Positions 9,287-17,562 of a stretch of DNA of 64,000 nucleotides are shown piece by piece. The notes beneath the pieces are model-generated. The model was not told where the DNA came from. It worked only from the letters and a program-made list of their open reading frames with translations, and searched no databases. A program made the translations under genes and the position numbers. The first letter of the stretch is position 1. Every line of letters starts with the position of its first letter. The stretch comes from Bosea sp. (in: a-proteobacteria) (GTDB lineage Bacteria > Pseudomonadota > Alphaproteobacteria > Rhizobiales > Beijerinckiaceae), in the NCBI RefSeq assembly GCF_023953965.1, contig NZ_JAMLIX010000001.1, positions 2,170,501 to 2,234,500 of the forward strand, in the 5' to 3' direction.

Positions 9287-9586
9287 GCCGTCCTCCCCAA
9301 CCAGCAGATGCGTGCCCACATCGAGCACATCGGCCTGATAGCATCCTGCGCTTCGTAAATCAATAAGTTTAAATTCATGCTGAATATCAGATAATAATGA
9401 TAGGGAAATATTCTTTGTGACTCAGGATAGAGTCGACCGATGCGCTGAATACAGGGATGATCAAAAATCTAATTTTGCTTCGAATCTACGAACAGGATTC
9501 CAGTCAAAAATTTGATTATACAGGAAAAGCTCGTCTCTGGCCTGAGGCGATGGTGAGCTTGACCTGCAGATTTTCCAGGGCGGGTT
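9287..9586. other. AT-rich gap
   Basis: Noticeably richer in A and T than its surroundings, particularly 9355-9520. It has a short palindrome TCAAAAATTTGA at 9504-9515. No gene is seen; the base composition suggests foreign or decayed DNA beside the cytochrome c remnant. Confidence 0.4.
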
Positions 9587-9846
9587 CTTGCGCCTTTTGC
9601 CGATGGCGTCGAACTGCTTGAGATAGGCCAGCAGGCCGGCGGCGCGCTTCTCGTCCTCGAGGCCGGCATGGATCATCTTCGTGACCCGCGCCTTGCGGCG
9701 CGGGTTCTGGATGTATTCCGTGAAGGTCGCCGCGTTCGAGATCAGGCCGGAAGCCCTCATCGCTGCGCTGCAACTGCAGCCTTCGCGCGTGTACGCCTTC
9801 GTTCGCGTGTACCCCGGCAGCATCGAGAACCGGCTTGTGAGCGGGT
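9587..9846 (-). pseudogene. C-terminal remnant of a class I cytochrome c
   Basis: The minus-strand frame contains AAMRASGLISNAATFTEYIQ, then NPRRKARVTKMIHAG and AGLLAYLKQFDAIGK. This follows the second half of small cytochromes c: TEYI.NP, the TKM methionine ligand, and the final helix LxAYLKQF. The heme-binding CxxCH half is missing because the homology stops at the 3' end of the neighbouring LysR gene. It cannot bind heme covalently and is a truncated remnant. Confidence 0.7.
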
Positions 9847-10725
9847 TCACTGAAAAGAGCTGCAGTTCACGGCCAAATCCGCGACCGACTGAACGATGAC
9901 CGAGGCTAGTTTCGGGTCGAAGATCGCATAATATTCCAGGCTTTCCATATCCGGAGGAATGGAGATCACCCGGAGCCTGCCGCTCTCAATGTGCGGACGG
10001 ACGTAGTCGAGCGGCAAATGACTGATGCCGAGCCCGTCCAGCGTGAGCGATATCAGCACCTGCATGTTGGCGCAGAAGTAGGTCCTGCGGAACCGGATGT
10101 TACGTGCGCTTAGCCAGTCCTGGACGAGATTGTAGGAATTGGACGCCTTTCGGAGGGAGAGGTGCGGGAGCTGTTCTAGATCTTCATGTGCGAGTTTGTC
10201 CGGCACGCCGAGCGAAGGGCTCGCCATCCAGGCGAACTCGACCGAGCCCAGGTGCCGGTGAAGGTAATGACGCCCCGGCAGAGGCCCCGGCATCAAGGCG
10301 AGGTCGACTTCGGCCGAATCGATCTTGTGCTGGATGTTGGGGCCGAGATCGACGTCCATTTCGACCAGGACGTTCGGAAATTTTTCCTCGATGGCGCGGA
10401 CCAGCAGCGGCAGCCAGGTCACCGCGATGAAATCGGTAACGCCGAGGTGCACCATGCCGGACATCGAAGCTGGATCGGAGATCGCCGACTGGATGCGGGC
10501 CGTCTTCTCCAAAAGTTCTTCGGCAAGCGGGTATAGTTCCCTGCCTTTGCTGGTCATGCGAAGTTCCCGGCCTCCGCGTTCGAAGAGCTTTACGCCGAAA
10601 CTCTGCTCCAACTCGCGAATGCGCATCGAGATCGCCGTCTGCGTCGAATTCAACCGCTTTGCCGCAGCCGAAAAGCCGCCCATTCGGCAGATCCAATAGA
10701 ATGCCTGCAACTGCTTCAGAGTCAT
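9847..10725 (-). CDS. LysR-family transcriptional regulator
   Basis: A 292-residue regulator with an N-terminal winged helix-turn-helix: MTLKQLQAFYWICRMGGFSA, then AAKRLNSTQTAISMRIRELE, followed by the usual linker helix and a substrate-binding domain from about residue 90. It is transcribed away from the M29-hydrolase-EthD-TctCBA cluster, with 125 bp between. A long inverted repeat lies in the shared intergenic region. By position it is the likely activator of that cluster, responding to the pathway substrate or an intermediate. Confidence 0.88.
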   Translation of the reverse strand: MTLKQLQAFYWICRMGGFSAAAKRLNSTQTAISMRIRELEQSFGVKLFERGGRELRMTSKGRELYPLAEELLEKTARIQSAISDPASMSGMVHLGVTDFIAVTWLPLLVRAIEEKFPNVLVEMDVDLGPNIQHKIDSAEVDLALMPGPLPGRHYLHRHLGSVEFAWMASPSLGVPDKLAHEDLEQLPHLSLRKASNSYNLVQDWLSARNIRFRRTYFCANMQVLISLTLDGLGISHLPLDYVRPHIESGRLRVISIPPDMESLEYYAIFDPKLASVIVQSVADLAVNCSSFQ

Positions 10726-10740
10726 AGTGCTGTCCCCTGA

Positions 10741-10796
10741 GGCATCAAAAAAATTGATTGAGAATTAGCATCTAACATCATTTGATCTTTGATGCC
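10741..10796. promoter_or_regulatory. inverted repeat in the LysR/cluster divergent promoter
   Basis: Perfect 9-bp arms GGCATCAAA (10741-10749) and TTTGATGCC (10788-10796) enclose 38 AT-rich bases between the two divergent genes. The size and place suit a LysR tetramer footprint. The exact site needs binding data. Confidence 0.5.
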
Positions 10797-10850
10797 AGCT
10801 TGGCCACGCTCAAGAGGCTCCGACAAAAAGAATGGGAGCCGGTTCCGTAA

Positions 10851-11921
10851 ATGACCGTGGCGAGGGACAAGTTGGCAAACCAATATTGGTACGAGATGGT
10901 CGACACGGCTGCGAAGCCGGGACGCCTGTTCCAGATCGGCGCTGCTGCCACCCGCTTCTCAAGGGAGACGCTGGCGATCAAGCCAGGCGAGCAGGTCTGC
11001 ATCGTCACCGACACCGAGATCAGCCCGCTCGTCTACTATTCCATCGCCGGCGCCATCCGCGGCGATGGCGGCACCGTCAGCATCACGGTGATGGAGCCGC
11101 TGGCGGTTCCGAGCGCGGAGCCGCCGCCGGCGGTGGCGGCGGCGATGAAGAGCTGCGATATCCTGATCAATTGCTGCAGTCGCAGCATCTCGCACAGCAA
11201 GGCGTGCCATGTGGCCCGGCTTGAGCACAAGGTGCGCTATGTCGTGATGTCCAACGTCACCGAGGACATGCTGGTCAGCGGTGCGGCCAGGGCCGATGTC
11301 GACATCGTCCGCGACATCTCGATCAAGACGCGGGACGCTCTGAACAAGGGCACGAGCATCCATTTGACGTCGCCGAAGGGCACGGATGTCACCTTCGACA
11401 TGACGGGAAGGAACTTCTCCGCCTATTACAGCCGGTTTGAAAACGGCGCCCGCACGATCGTCTACCCCGGCGGCGAGGTCAACACGACGCCGCAGGAGCA
11501 CTCGGGCAACGGCCGCATCGTGCTCGATGCCTTCATGATGGAAGTGGGGCTGCTGCGCGAGCCGATTATCTGGGACCTGAAAGACGGCAAGATCGTCAGC
11601 ATCTCGGGCGGTGCGGAGGCGCGTGCACTGGAGCGCATCCTCGACCGGCACGGCGACGAATATTCCCGCTACATCGGCGAGCTGGCCGTCGGGACCAACT
11701 ATGCCGCCCGCTCGATCGGCAGCTCCTTCGAGGACAAGGAGGTCTATGGCCATGTCCACATCGCCTGCGGTTCGGGCCTGAACGCGCTCGATGGCTCGTG
11801 GCGCTGCAAATACCAGAGCTCGCTGCATCTCGACGGGATCATGACCGAGCCAACGCTCGCGGTCGACGGGACCGTCGTCGTCGAGCGCGGCGAAATCCTT
11901 GTCACTCCGCGGCCCTTCTGA
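10851..11921 (+). CDS. M29-like metalloprotein (aminopeptidase T / NicX superfamily)
   Basis: A 356-residue protein. Motifs of the M29 fold are YPGGEVNTTPQ, ELAVGTNYAAR, then GHVHIACG with H301 and H303, and HLDGIM with H326 and D328. In NicX, the 2,5-dihydroxypyridine 5,6-dioxygenase, an H-x-D pair at the matching place binds the iron. The same fold also serves metallo-aminopeptidases, so sequence alone does not decide. The next gene is an alpha/beta hydrolase, the pairing seen in nicotinate breakdown (NicX then the deformylase NicD), which favours a ring-opening dioxygenase or an amide hydrolase over general peptidase work. It is the first gene of the cluster opposite LysR. Confidence 0.7.
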   Translation: MTVARDKLANQYWYEMVDTAAKPGRLFQIGAAATRFSRETLAIKPGEQVCIVTDTEISPLVYYSIAGAIRGDGGTVSITVMEPLAVPSAEPPPAVAAAMKSCDILINCCSRSISHSKACHVARLEHKVRYVVMSNVTEDMLVSGAARADVDIVRDISIKTRDALNKGTSIHLTSPKGTDVTFDMTGRNFSAYYSRFENGARTIVYPGGEVNTTPQEHSGNGRIVLDAFMMEVGLLREPIIWDLKDGKIVSISGGAEARALERILDRHGDEYSRYIGELAVGTNYAARSIGSSFEDKEVYGHVHIACGSGLNALDGSWRCKYQSSLHLDGIMTEPTLAVDGTVVVERGEILVTPRPF

Positions 11922-11934
11922 AGAGAATCCCGCC

Positions 11935-13245
11935 ATGAACATCGCTTCTTCCGACCCGGCTTCCCTTCCCGAAGTCAGCCGCGACACCGTGGCCGCCATC
12001 CTCGCCGCGATGGCCGAGATCTGCGCGCAGGATTCAGGCTTTCCGATCTTCGCCGAGCATCTCGACGGCTGGGTCCGCCTTGGCATCGGCGACGACGGAT
12101 ACAACCTCTGCTTCCGCCAGGGACGTATCGTCGCCGTGACCGGGGACGAGGGCCATTCGAGCGGATGGCTTTACGAGATCACCGGCCCGAAGAGCGATTG
12201 GGTCAAGATGTTCGTCGGCCTGATCGATCTCACCCAGGCGATCGTCAAGCCCTTCGGCAGCACGATCATCCGGGGCGACCGCGTCCGCTATTCCGCCGAG
12301 GCGCAAGCGATGGCGCATTTCACGCGGCTGCTGCCCAAGGCGGCGGCGAAAGCCGGCATCGCGGTCGTGTCGAAGCCGATGCCAGCGGGCCACGATCCGG
12401 CGTTCACCTGGTCGACGAAGAACCCGATCACCGGCCATTATGTCGATGTCGACGGCGTGCGGACCTATTACGAGACGGCCGGCGACGATCATGGCAAGGT
12501 CGTCTTCCTCGGCATTCATACCGCCGGCCGCGACTGCCGGCAGTGGCAGAAATTCGCCGACGTCGTCTGCGGCAGCGGTCGCTTCTATGCTGTCGACCTG
12601 CCGGGCCACGGCAAATCCTGGCCGCTGGACGGCAACCGGTGCCTGTCCACGATGGATGCGATCTCGCAGTTCATCGGGGCGTTCCGCAGGGCCGTCGGCA
12701 TCACGAAGCCGGTCGTCGTCCTGGGTTGCTCCGTCGGTGGCAATCTTGTGCTGCAGCTTGCCGGCGACTATCCGGGCGAGGTGGCGGCGGCCATCTCCTT
12801 CCAGGGCGCGGACTACACACCGACGACCAAGTCGCCGGCCGCGCTCGCGATGATGGATCATCCGAGGATCAATCCGGCCTATCACCATATCGCCCGCACC
12901 ATCGACCGCACCGGCCATCGGACGCGCCAGCAGGTGCGGGATTATCTGATGTGGGAAGTGCGCTGCTACTCCTCGATCAGTATCCAGGCCGATCTGACGG
13001 CCTACGGCAATTTCGACTACCGCTCCCGCATGAAGCAGATTCGCTGTCCGGTGCTGTTCATCCGCGGCCAGGACGACTGGATCGTCAGCGAAACGGCCGT
13101 GCGGGAAAGCGCGGAACGGCTGGTGAACTCGCCCAAGGTCGAAATTCTGTTGCCGCCGGGCGTCGGGCATTTCTCGCATATCGAGCAGCCTGAAGAGCAT
13201 GGTGCTCAGGTGCTGGATTTCCTCTCCCGCTCGGGAGTGGTTTGA
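11935..13245 (+). CDS. alpha/beta hydrolase with an extra N-terminal domain
   Basis: A 436-residue protein. The C-terminal two thirds is an alpha/beta hydrolase: GCSVGG with nucleophile S266, GQDDW with D380 or D381, and GVGHFSH with H412. The first 150 residues precede the usual start of the fold (near NPITGHYVDVDG) and look like a small lipid-binding-type (SCP2-like) domain, a tentative reading. Start chosen at the ATG 13 nt after the upstream stop. Ordinary NicD-type deformylases are about 270 residues, so this is longer. Likely it hydrolyses the product of the M29-like enzyme. Confidence 0.78.
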   Translation: MNIASSDPASLPEVSRDTVAAILAAMAEICAQDSGFPIFAEHLDGWVRLGIGDDGYNLCFRQGRIVAVTGDEGHSSGWLYEITGPKSDWVKMFVGLIDLTQAIVKPFGSTIIRGDRVRYSAEAQAMAHFTRLLPKAAAKAGIAVVSKPMPAGHDPAFTWSTKNPITGHYVDVDGVRTYYETAGDDHGKVVFLGIHTAGRDCRQWQKFADVVCGSGRFYAVDLPGHGKSWPLDGNRCLSTMDAISQFIGAFRRAVGITKPVVVLGCSVGGNLVLQLAGDYPGEVAAAISFQGADYTPTTKSPAALAMMDHPRINPAYHHIARTIDRTGHRTRQQVRDYLMWEVRCYSSISIQADLTAYGNFDYRSRMKQIRCPVLFIRGQDDWIVSETAVRESAERLVNSPKVEILLPPGVGHFSHIEQPEEHGAQVLDFLSRSGVV

Positions 13246-13282
13246 GAACGGCGGCCGCCGCCTGACGAGGAGTACCCGACGA

Positions 13283-13945
13283 ATGTATACGCGATTGGCG
13301 GTTGCACCCAGGAAGGCGGGCGTCTCCAGGGCATCGTTTGCCCAGCACTGGCGCGAGGTGCACGGGCCGAGTGCGCTTCATCTGCCCGGCCTGCGGCGCT
13401 ACGTTCAGAACCATCCGCTCTTCGTGGGCGGCCTACGGCCGCTGCCGCATCCAAACTTCGATCTCTGCGCCGAGCTCGATTTCGATGATGCCCAGTCGAT
13501 GCGAGATGCCTTTGCCTCCGAAGGCTACAAGAGAGAGACGGGCCCGGACGCGCACGCCTTCGTGGACATGTCGAAGCTCGTCGTCGTCGAGGGCGACCGT
13601 ATCGTCAGGAAGGCGCCACCAGCGGAGGATCGCGCTGTCAAGCTGATCACCTTCCTGAGGCGCCGTTCCGACGTGACGCCAGGAGAATTTCGGGCTGCCT
13701 TCGTTGAGGAATACGCCGATCGCCTGGATACCGAAAAGCTGGCTGGCCACGAACAGGTTGTGCATCGGGAGTTCGACGGCAGCGCACCTCTTACCTGCGA
13801 CGCGGCAGACATTGTCTGGTTCTCATCCCTGGAGGCGGCGCTGGCGCATGTCTGCGCAGCGGACGGCGAGAACGCCAGCGCGGTCTTGAGCCCAGTGAGC
13901 TTCGGTAGCGAGCGCATCCTCGCCGACCCGATACGTTTCAGATAG
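13283..13945 (+). CDS. EthD-domain protein with two tandem domains
   Basis: A 220-residue protein with two copies of the dimeric alpha+beta barrel EthD fold. The first begins near MYTRLAVAPRKAGVSRASFA and has the HWREVHGP motif typical of EthD; the second starts at KLITFLRRRSDVTPGEFRAA with a weaker EEYADRL counterpart. EthD-like proteins support degradation of ethers and aromatic compounds, some as lactone or ring-modifying enzymes. The start at 13283 has AGGAG 11 nt upstream; the frame upstream of it overlaps the hydrolase and is not expected to be translated. It lies within the LysR-linked cluster. Confidence 0.75.
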   Translation: MYTRLAVAPRKAGVSRASFAQHWREVHGPSALHLPGLRRYVQNHPLFVGGLRPLPHPNFDLCAELDFDDAQSMRDAFASEGYKRETGPDAHAFVDMSKLVVVEGDRIVRKAPPAEDRAVKLITFLRRRSDVTPGEFRAAFVEEYADRLDTEKLAGHEQVVHREFDGSAPLTCDAADIVWFSSLEAALAHVCAADGENASAVLSPVSFGSERILADPIRFR

Positions 13946-13992
13946 CGAACGATCAGAGGCGATAAACATTCAATATAACAAAGGAGGAGGAA

Positions 13993-14967
13993 ATGAGAAA
14001 ACATCTGGTGTCCGCGTTGGCTGCCGCAGTCCTGTTGCTTGGATCATGGGGAGGCACCCAGGCGCAATCCAAGTTTCCATCCAAACCGATTAGCATCGTT
14101 CTGCCGACGCCTCCCGGGGGTAGCGCCGACTTCATTGCCCGCCTCCTAGCCGACGAGGTCTCGAAGTCTCTTGGCTCGCCGGTAGTGGTTGACAACAGGC
14201 CTGGGGCTGGACAGATCATCGGCACCAATTTCGTCGCCAAGGCAAAACCTGACGGTTACACAATCCTGTTGATCTACAACGACTTCATCCATGCGCCGTT
14301 GCTGAACAAGACGCTGCCTTACGACACAATCAAAAGCTTTACGCCGATCACAGAGCTCGCGGTTGTTCCGGGGTTCTTGTTCGTGAACGCAGCGCTTCCG
14401 GTCAGGTCGGTGAGCGACCTGGTGGCGCTCGGCAAATCCAAACCCGGCGGACTCAAGTTCGGCTCCGCGGGAAATGGCTCCTGGCTGCATCTCTCCGGCG
14501 AGCTCTTCGCCCACACGGCGGGTATCAAGGCGCGTCACGTACCTTACCAAGGCGGCGCTCCGGCCGTCGTCGATTTGATGTCCGGCGAACTCGACTTCAT
14601 CATCGCGTCGAAGAATACGGTCTGGTCGGCGGTTGAAGGCGGCAAGGCCCGCGCCATTGCGTTCGCTGGGCTGAAGCGGACTCCATTGCTGCCCGAAATC
14701 CCGACCGTCGATGAATCCGGCTTGCCCGGCTATGAAACAAGCATCTGGTACGGGCTGCTCGCTCCAGCCGGAACGCCGCCCGAAATTGTCGCCAAGCTCA
14801 ATGCCGCATTCCATGCCGCGCTTGAAGTGCCGGCGCTGCGCGAGAAGTTGGAGGCGCAAGGCGTCGCGATCACGCCCGGCACGCCAAAGGAACTGCAGAT
14901 CAAAATAAACTCCGAACTCGAGCGCTGGGGCGGTATCATCAAGCAGGCTGGCATCACTTTGCAGTAA
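13993..14967 (+). CDS. tctC: tripartite tricarboxylate transporter substrate-binding protein
   Basis: A 324-residue Bug-family periplasmic receptor. A signal peptide ends around TQAQSKFPSKP, followed by ISIVLPTPPGGSADFIARLL and VVVDNRPGAGQIIGTNFVAK, both hallmark Bug motifs. An AAGGAGGAGG ribosome site lies directly upstream. With TctB and TctA it forms a sodium- or proton-driven importer, usually for carboxylates. Its place after three catabolic genes suggests it delivers the substrate of that pathway. Confidence 0.93.
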   Translation: MRKHLVSALAAAVLLLGSWGGTQAQSKFPSKPISIVLPTPPGGSADFIARLLADEVSKSLGSPVVVDNRPGAGQIIGTNFVAKAKPDGYTILLIYNDFIHAPLLNKTLPYDTIKSFTPITELAVVPGFLFVNAALPVRSVSDLVALGKSKPGGLKFGSAGNGSWLHLSGELFAHTAGIKARHVPYQGGAPAVVDLMSGELDFIIASKNTVWSAVEGGKARAIAFAGLKRTPLLPEIPTVDESGLPGYETSIWYGLLAPAGTPPEIVAKLNAAFHAALEVPALREKLEAQGVAITPGTPKELQIKINSELERWGGIIKQAGITLQ

Positions 14968-15085
14968 TCTGCCGCAACCCGCCGCATCGAGTCCCGGCCT
15001 GCCAGAAGCGCGGCCGGACTTCGAGGCTTCGTGACTGGCCCGAGGTTGCTTGACTGCCGGCAGCCGTGAAACGGGGGTCCTCACT

Positions 15086-15541
15086 ATGACGTTCAGCCGG
15101 AAAGACCTCCTGACAGGCGGCGTGTACATCATCGTCGGCCTGCTCTACGGGAAGATGTCGCTGGATCTGCCTCTCGGCACGGCCTCGCGGATGGGGCCTG
15201 GCTATGTGCCGCTTCTGCTGTCGCTTGTCCTGGCGTTGATCGGCTTGGCTGTCGTCGTCCGCTCGCTTTTCGCCGGAAAGGAGGCTGTGTTTGGCCAGGT
15301 TCCCTGGCGGGCGGTGGCTTTCCTGTCGGTCGCTGTCGTCGTCTTCGCGGGAACCCTCGAAGGGCTTGGTCTGCTGCCCGTGGTGTTTCTGACCTCGCTG
15401 GTGGCGTCGATGGCCAGCAAGGAACTGCATTTTGGCAAGGCAGTGCTGGTCAGCGCCGGGCTGGCGATCCTTTCGACCGCGATCTTCGCGTGGGGTGTAA
15501 GGCTGCCGGTTCCCGTGCTCGGCCCATGGTTCGGTTACTGA
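15086..15541 (+). CDS. tctB: tripartite tricarboxylate transporter small membrane subunit
   Basis: A 151-residue membrane protein with four hydrophobic segments, including GGVYIIVGLLYGKMSL at the start and PLLLSLVLALIGLAVVV. These are typical of TctB, the small subunit. I chose the ATG at 15086, which gives MTFSRKDLLTGG, because the longer frame adds residues unlike the family. It ends 7 nt before tctA. Confidence 0.88.
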   Translation: MTFSRKDLLTGGVYIIVGLLYGKMSLDLPLGTASRMGPGYVPLLLSLVLALIGLAVVVRSLFAGKEAVFGQVPWRAVAFLSVAVVVFAGTLEGLGLLPVVFLTSLVASMASKELHFGKAVLVSAGLAILSTAIFAWGVRLPVPVLGPWFGY

Positions 15542-15548
15542 GGCGAAC

Positions 15549-17054
15549 ATGGAAATGTTCGATCATCTCGCGCTCGGACTCTCCGTCGCCGGCCAGCCGA
15601 TCAACCTTGGCTATTGCTTCGCCGGCGTCCTGCTGGGAACGGCGATCGGTGTGCTGCCGGGGCTGGGGCCGCTCGCCACCATCGCTATGTTGCTGCCGCT
15701 GACCTTCGGCCTCGATCCGACCACATCGCTGATCATGCTGGCGGGGGTCTATTACGGCTCCCAGTATGGCGGCTCAACCACGGCAATTCTGATCAACCTG
15801 CCGGGGGAGGCGGCATCATCGGTCACCACCATCGATGGCTATCAGATGGCGCGGCGGGGCAAGGCGGGTTCAGCGCTCGCAGCCGCGGCGCTCGGCTCGT
15901 TCTTCGCCGGCAGCATGGCGACGCTGCTCATCGCCTTCGTCGCGATACCTCTAACCACGGTCGCCCTCAGTTTCGGAGCGGCGGAATATTTCGCGCTGCT
16001 GACCCTCGGGCTGGTGTCTTCCATCGCACTGGCGTCGGGGTCGGTGCTGAAGGCGATTGGCATGGTCACGCTCGGCCTGCTGCTCGGCTTGACCGGGAGC
16101 GATATCTACACCGGCGCCGAGCGTTTCACTTTTGGGATGCCCGAGATGTTCGACGGGCTGGACCTGGTCGCGATTGCCGTCGGCACGTTCGGCATCGTCG
16201 AGATGTTCCGCAACTTCGAGGCGACAGACGAGTCGCAGGGGACGATCAGCGAGGTCGGCAGCATCTGGCCTTCACTCAGCGATTTCAAAAGGATTATTCC
16301 GCCATCGATCCGGGGAACGGCGATCGGATCGGTCCTCGGCGTACTGCCGGGCGGCGGCGCCATGCTGTCGTCCTTCGTCGCCTATAATCTCGAAAAGCGA
16401 GTGTCGTCCAATGCTGCCGAATTCGGCAAAGGCGCAATCGAGGGGGTCGCGGCGCCCGAATCCGCCAACAACGCCGGTGCCCAGACCTCTTTTATTCCGA
16501 TGCTGGCGCTGGGCGTGCCTTCCAACGCGGTGATGGCGCTGATGATAGGCGCAATGATCATGCAGGGGATCGAGTCCGGGCCGAACGTCATCAACAACAA
16601 ACCCGACCTGTTCTGGGGCCTGATCATGTCAATGTGGATCGGCAATGCGATGCTGGTGATCCTCAACTTGCCATTGATCGGGGTTTGGGTCTCCTTGCTG
16701 CGGGTACCATACCATGTTCTATTCCCCGCCATCCTGGTGTTCTGCTGCATCGGCGTCTATAGCGTGAACAACGCTACCTTCGGCGTCTACCAGATAATCA
16801 TTTCGGGGTTGCTCGGCTACGCGCTCTCGAAGCTCGACTGTGAGATTCCTCCGTTCATCCTCGGCTTTATCCTCGGCCCGATGCTGGAAGAACATTTCCG
16901 CCGCGCCCTCATCCTGGCCGACGGGGACTTGAGCGTGTTCATCACCCGCCCGATCAGCGCTGTCCTGCTGGTGCTCGCAGTCACGCTGTTGGTTTCCATG
17001 AGCCTGCCGATGATCGCCGAACGACGAAATCGGGTTTTCGTTGAGGAAAGCTGA
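15549..17054 (+). CDS. tctA: tripartite tricarboxylate transporter large membrane subunit
   Basis: A 501-residue integral membrane protein with about twelve hydrophobic segments. Conserved TctA motifs are GVLPGLGPLATIAMLLPLTF, YYGSQYGGSTTAILINLPGE and GVAAPESANNAGAQTSFIPM. The length matches the family. It completes the tctCBA importer and is the last gene of the cluster opened by the M29-like gene. Confidence 0.94.
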   Translation: MEMFDHLALGLSVAGQPINLGYCFAGVLLGTAIGVLPGLGPLATIAMLLPLTFGLDPTTSLIMLAGVYYGSQYGGSTTAILINLPGEAASSVTTIDGYQMARRGKAGSALAAAALGSFFAGSMATLLIAFVAIPLTTVALSFGAAEYFALLTLGLVSSIALASGSVLKAIGMVTLGLLLGLTGSDIYTGAERFTFGMPEMFDGLDLVAIAVGTFGIVEMFRNFEATDESQGTISEVGSIWPSLSDFKRIIPPSIRGTAIGSVLGVLPGGGAMLSSFVAYNLEKRVSSNAAEFGKGAIEGVAAPESANNAGAQTSFIPMLALGVPSNAVMALMIGAMIMQGIESGPNVINNKPDLFWGLIMSMWIGNAMLVILNLPLIGVWVSLLRVPYHVLFPAILVFCCIGVYSVNNATFGVYQIIISGLLGYALSKLDCEIPPFILGFILGPMLEEHFRRALILADGDLSVFITRPISAVLLVLAVTLLVSMSLPMIAERRNRVFVEES

Positions 17055-17310
17055 TCCCCTATGCGGGCAGACTTCGGTTGTGTCACAAATTCGTCCTAGC
17101 TGTTTTATCCTACGATCGTATATCCGCGGAGCCAGCCTGCTGCGGCGGACATGCAGGATGAGAATCCGACTGCATATGCGTCGCCGTGGGAACAGTTGCA
17201 GAGGATTGTCAATAAGCGCCGCGAGGATCGAGATGTTCGAGAGCGAGGCTGGTCCGGATTCCGGCTACCGTTGGTATCATTGACGCCGCGGCATTTCCGC
17301 TCTACCCGTC
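17055..17310. other. gap before the cobalamin riboswitch
   Basis: No convincing gene. It must hold the promoter for the btu operon and the end of the tct transcript, but I see no strong terminator hairpin with a T-run. Confidence 0.4.
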
Positions 17311-17485
17311 TTCGGGACGGTTCCCTCACGGGATCAAAAGGGAACGCGGTGCGGGGGGTGCCTCCTCATGCCGCGGCTGCCCCCGCAACTGTAAGCGGCG
17401 AGCCTTTCGCCAGACGCCACTGGGGCCTCGGACCTGGGAAGGCGGCGAAGGGCACCGACCCGCGAGCCAGGAGACCTGCCGTCAG
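17311..17485 (+). promoter_or_regulatory. cobalamin riboswitch
   Basis: Typical element order: GGTTCCCTC-ACGGGATCAAAAGGGAA at the start, GCCGCGGCTGCCCCCGCAAC followed by TGTAAGCGG, then GCCAGACGCCACTGG (the B12 box region), GGGAAGGCGGCG, and closing GCCAGGAGACCTGCC. It ends about 80 nt before the receptor start. Adenosylcobalamin binding is expected to reduce expression of the btu operon. Confidence 0.95.
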
Positions 17486-17562
17486 CCGTGGTCACACGCG
17501 GACACGTTCGGACGGGGTGAGCCGATCGCTGATTCGACCGTTCGCCGCCTTTCGCGCGGCCG

